Shown: one piece after another, positions 62,183 through 64,000 of the stretch
Layout: each line of letters opens with the position of its first letter
Numbering within the stretch: position 1 is the first letter of the stretch
NCBI RefSeq assembly: GCF_036492835.1
Contig: NZ_AP025317.1
Span: 248,001-312,000 of the forward strand
Source of the DNA: Fulvitalea axinellae
Lineage (GTDB): Bacteria; Bacteroidota; Bacteroidia; Cytophagales; Cyclobacteriaceae
Length of the DNA stretch: 64,000 nucleotides
Direction of reading: 5' to 3'
Notes under the pieces: generated by a model
The model's input: only the letters and a program-made list of their open reading frames with translations
Databases searched by the model: none
Told to the model about the DNA's origin: nothing
Made by a program: the position numbers and the translations under genes

Positions 62183-63178
62183 ATGAGAGCGTTTTTTTAT
62201 TTGCTGGGAACCCTGTTCCTGTTATCATCTTGCGGTGGGCCCGCAAAGAAAAAATTAAGCCTGAAAGAAAGGGCGGAAGTACCTTATTTAAAAGGAGAAA
62301 GCCGAACGATTTTCCCGGCAAGTCCGAATCCTGAGAAGGATAAAAGGAAGTCATGGTTTACCAACGACCACTGTTTTGTGGAAGACACGGACGGGACTTT
62401 GCATTGGATAGGTATTAATAATCCATATCCGCCGGAGGGGAAGAGACTCTACAGATATCACCCTTATTTGGGACATCTGACAACCACCGATCCTACAGGT
62501 AAATGGACAAGGCAACCGCATGCGATAGACGAAAGCGAGGGGACGGAATATCTAGGCGCACCGTTTATCGTAAAGCACGAGGAATCCGGACGTTGGGTGA
62601 TGGTGGTTGAGACTTGGCTGGACAACCGCCGTTTGGAAGTGTGCTGGTCCGATGATTTGAAGAATTGGGAACGGACCAAAACGGCGATTCTGCCGGAGAA
62701 ACTTTGGCTTACGTCCAGAGATCCACATATTATGAAAGGACCTGACGGCAAATACTGGATACATATAGTGGCCACGGGCAATAAAGGAGCAAAGCAATCG
62801 CAGGTATTGCGGATCAGGACCAAAGACTTCGTGAATTTCGAAGATCCGGAAACTATTCTCGGAATTAATGACAACACTTGGGCTACGATGATGGAGTCTC
62901 CGTTCCTGGTGAAGCGAAACGATTTGTGGTATTTGTTCTTTACGTATGCCCATCGCCGGTATGCCGAGACAATTGTGGTAGTATCGGAGAATCCTGATCA
63001 TTTCGACTTTGAGAAAAACACGTTGACCACACTTTTCGGTCACGCCGCCGAAATTTTCAGTTATAAAGGAAAGACTTATATATCGTCCTGCGGTCCGGAA
63101 GACAAACATTTCCTCAATAGCCAAAGCGTTACCTTGGCGGAATTGGGTTGGCTAAAACCGGTTGAAAACGACAGGTAA
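62183..63178 (+). CDS. Glycoside hydrolase, GH43/GH32-like five-bladed propeller, lipoprotein
   Basis: A 331-residue lipoprotein from ATG 62183 (lipobox LLSSC); the longer frame has no signal. A five-bladed propeller with the GH43-type acidic residues: Asp in 'WFTNDHCFVEDTDG', Asp in 'LTSRDPHIMKGPDGKYW' and Glu in 'ATMMESPFLVKRNDLWYLFF'. 'VCWSDDLKNWERTKTAILP' is a typical blade. Substrate not predictable; furanosides or fructosides are possible. A cupin gene follows 69 bp later and may be co-transcribed. Confidence 0.82.
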   Translation: MRAFFYLLGTLFLLSSCGGPAKKKLSLKERAEVPYLKGESRTIFPASPNPEKDKRKSWFTNDHCFVEDTDGTLHWIGINNPYPPEGKRLYRYHPYLGHLTTTDPTGKWTRQPHAIDESEGTEYLGAPFIVKHEESGRWVMVVETWLDNRRLEVCWSDDLKNWERTKTAILPEKLWLTSRDPHIMKGPDGKYWIHIVATGNKGAKQSQVLRIRTKDFVNFEDPETILGINDNTWATMMESPFLVKRNDLWYLFFTYAHRRYAETIVVVSENPDHFDFEKNTLTTLFGHAAEIFSYKGKTYISSCGPEDKHFLNSQSVTLAELGWLKPVENDR

Positions 63179-63247
63179 AGTTCGACGGGAATTGTTGCGG
63201 GCGAGCGAGTCTATCCTTTATATTGCGGACGGACAAAATAGCTTTTG

Positions 63248-63529
63248 ATGGAAAAGAGAAAGACATCTTTTGGAGAAATGGAAACACTGCTGGAGCGTGA
63301 AGGGAAAATCGTGAGTGAACGATTGTACTTTGAGCGTGAAGGCCGTGGCCATACGCATAATGTTTGGGAGATTTGCTACGTAATAGCGGGACAGGGAGTG
63401 ATTGTAAACGGAGAGGAACGCGTTGAGGTGAAGAAAGGAGACGTTTGCAAAATCCCTCCAAATGCGGAGCATTGGATGATTCCGGACCCTGACATGGAAG
63501 TGCTCTTGGTCTATTCTCCCAATCCGTAA
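63248..63529 (+). CDS. Small cupin-domain protein
   Basis: A 93-residue single-domain cupin from ATG 63248 (a TTG one codon earlier is unlikely). The metal-binding motifs are 'GHTHNVWEICYVIAG' and 'GDVCKIPPNAEHWM'. It may bind a sugar or metal in the cytoplasm; possibly a sugar isomerase or sensor linked with the GH43-type gene upstream (inference). Confidence 0.82.
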   Translation: MEKRKTSFGEMETLLEREGKIVSERLYFEREGRGHTHNVWEICYVIAGQGVIVNGEERVEVKKGDVCKIPPNAEHWMIPDPDMEVLLVYSPNP

Positions 63530-63591
63530 AACTGTCCGGCGCAAAAAACAGCCAATGAACCGAACGGTGTAAGCATATGTAAGGGAAAATC

Positions 63592-63619
63592 GAAAAAGCG
63601 GGCTTAAGTCCGCTTTTTC
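63592..63619. terminator. Bidirectional terminator
   Basis: GAAAAAGCGG pairs with CCGCTTTTTC; the T-rich arms serve both strands. It lies between the cupin stop and the ACT-domain gene stop. Confidence 0.85.
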
Positions 63620-63649
63620 ATTCTGAATCCGTTTTTATCAGCTCAAGTA

Positions 63650-64000
63650 TTAGCCTTTCAGCTCCTGAAGAATTCTGAAAGTTTCGTTTACTTGGTTCTT
63701 TCCTACAATGAAAGTGATCTCATGTTTCGTAGAGATGATCTCGACCACGTTGATCGCTTTCCAGGCGAACATTTTCGTGATGTAATAAAACACGCCGGGA
63801 ACGTCTTTTTTGTACGACTCGGGAGTCCGGATAGTGACCGAAGCCAAGTTGTCAATTCTCATGATCATCGTCTCGCTTTCAAAGACTTTCTCAATCATCT
63901 CCAATCCTGAGCGGCTCAAGATAATATTAGTTTCGTAAACCCCTTTAGTCGAAGCGTGGAATACGTCATTGACATTCTGAACATTACGAAGCAGTTGCGA
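63650..64000 (-). CDS. ACT-domain protein, C-terminal part; runs off the window
   Basis: The open frame continues past the right edge, so the visible 116 codons are the C-terminal part. Residues 'TMIMRIDNLASVTIRTPESY' and 'VPGVFYYITKMFAWKAINVV' followed by 'EIISTKHEITFIVGKNQV' form an ACT ligand-binding domain like that of aspartate kinases and small regulators. A ligand (amino acid) is likely; the rest of the protein must be read outside the window. Internal TTG starts are not credible as gene starts. Confidence 0.8.
   Translation of the reverse strand, partial: SQLLRNVQNVNDVFHASTKGVYETNIILSRSGLEMIEKVFESETMIMRIDNLASVTIRTPESYKKDVPGVFYYITKMFAWKAINVVEIISTKHEITFIVGKNQVNETFRILQELKG

Overview
This window is chromosomal DNA from a member of the Bacteroidota, most likely a glycan-degrading, probably marine or host-associated member of the Cytophagales. 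The evidence is three SusC/SusD outer-membrane uptake pairs, many SPII lipoproteins, a secreted protease with a type IX secretion (T9SS) C-terminal sorting domain, a reg_prop-type sensor, a DUF5686 protein, and a few TAnnTTTG promoter elements. No rRNA, tRNA or CRISPR array was seen. Taxonomic placement below phylum is inference.

Layout. 1-10156: a truncated periplasmic-propeller sensor (minus strand), then alkaline phosphatase, SusC, SusD and a 6-bladed-propeller lipoprotein on the plus strand; this looks like one nutrient-uptake locus. 10170-11375: a complete 1194-bp insertion sequence with inverted ends and a 6-bp target duplication, lying between the propeller gene and its own terminator. 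11432-12832: two small minus-strand genes of unknown function, one carrying only the DNA-binding head of an IS30-type transposase. 13113-27553: a sialidase/beta-galactosidase polysaccharide-utilization locus (GH2 and GH33 on minus, a 1.1-kb control region, then SusC, SusD and a second GH2 on plus), followed by a homoserine-kinase-II-like sugar/amino-acid kinase. 28583-32429: an unknown lysine-tract protein, a small membrane protein and an anaerobic sulfatase-maturating enzyme. 32532-39803: a minus-strand operon SusC-SusD-HExxH lipoprotein-DUF4302 lipoprotein. 40187-45453: housekeeping genes (class I fructose-bisphosphate aldolase, anaerobic ribonucleotide reductase, exonuclease I). 45853-52471: a T9SS-exported M43 metalloprotease with paired Ig-like repeats, and a DUF5686 outer-membrane protein. 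52971-55546: small envelope proteins. 55621-59265: a probable copper-uptake group (TonB receptor, Met/His-rich lipoprotein, small Cys-rich protein). 59376-64000: a vSGLT-like sodium/sugar symporter, an unusual SDR protein, a GH43-type lipoprotein, a cupin and a truncated ACT-domain protein.

How it fits together. Sialidase and the two beta-galactosidases would strip sialic acid and then galactose from glycans delivered by the SusCD pair; the vSGLT-like symporter, whose sugar-contacting residues are conserved, could take up the galactose. No sialic-acid catabolic gene is present in the window.

The most unusual signal is not a gene. Short arrays of degenerate 7-bp units with a conserved AC core (GT on the other strand) occur at five intergenic sites, and at most of them the array starts within 0-4 bases of a stop codon, in the same orientation relative to the gene that ends there.
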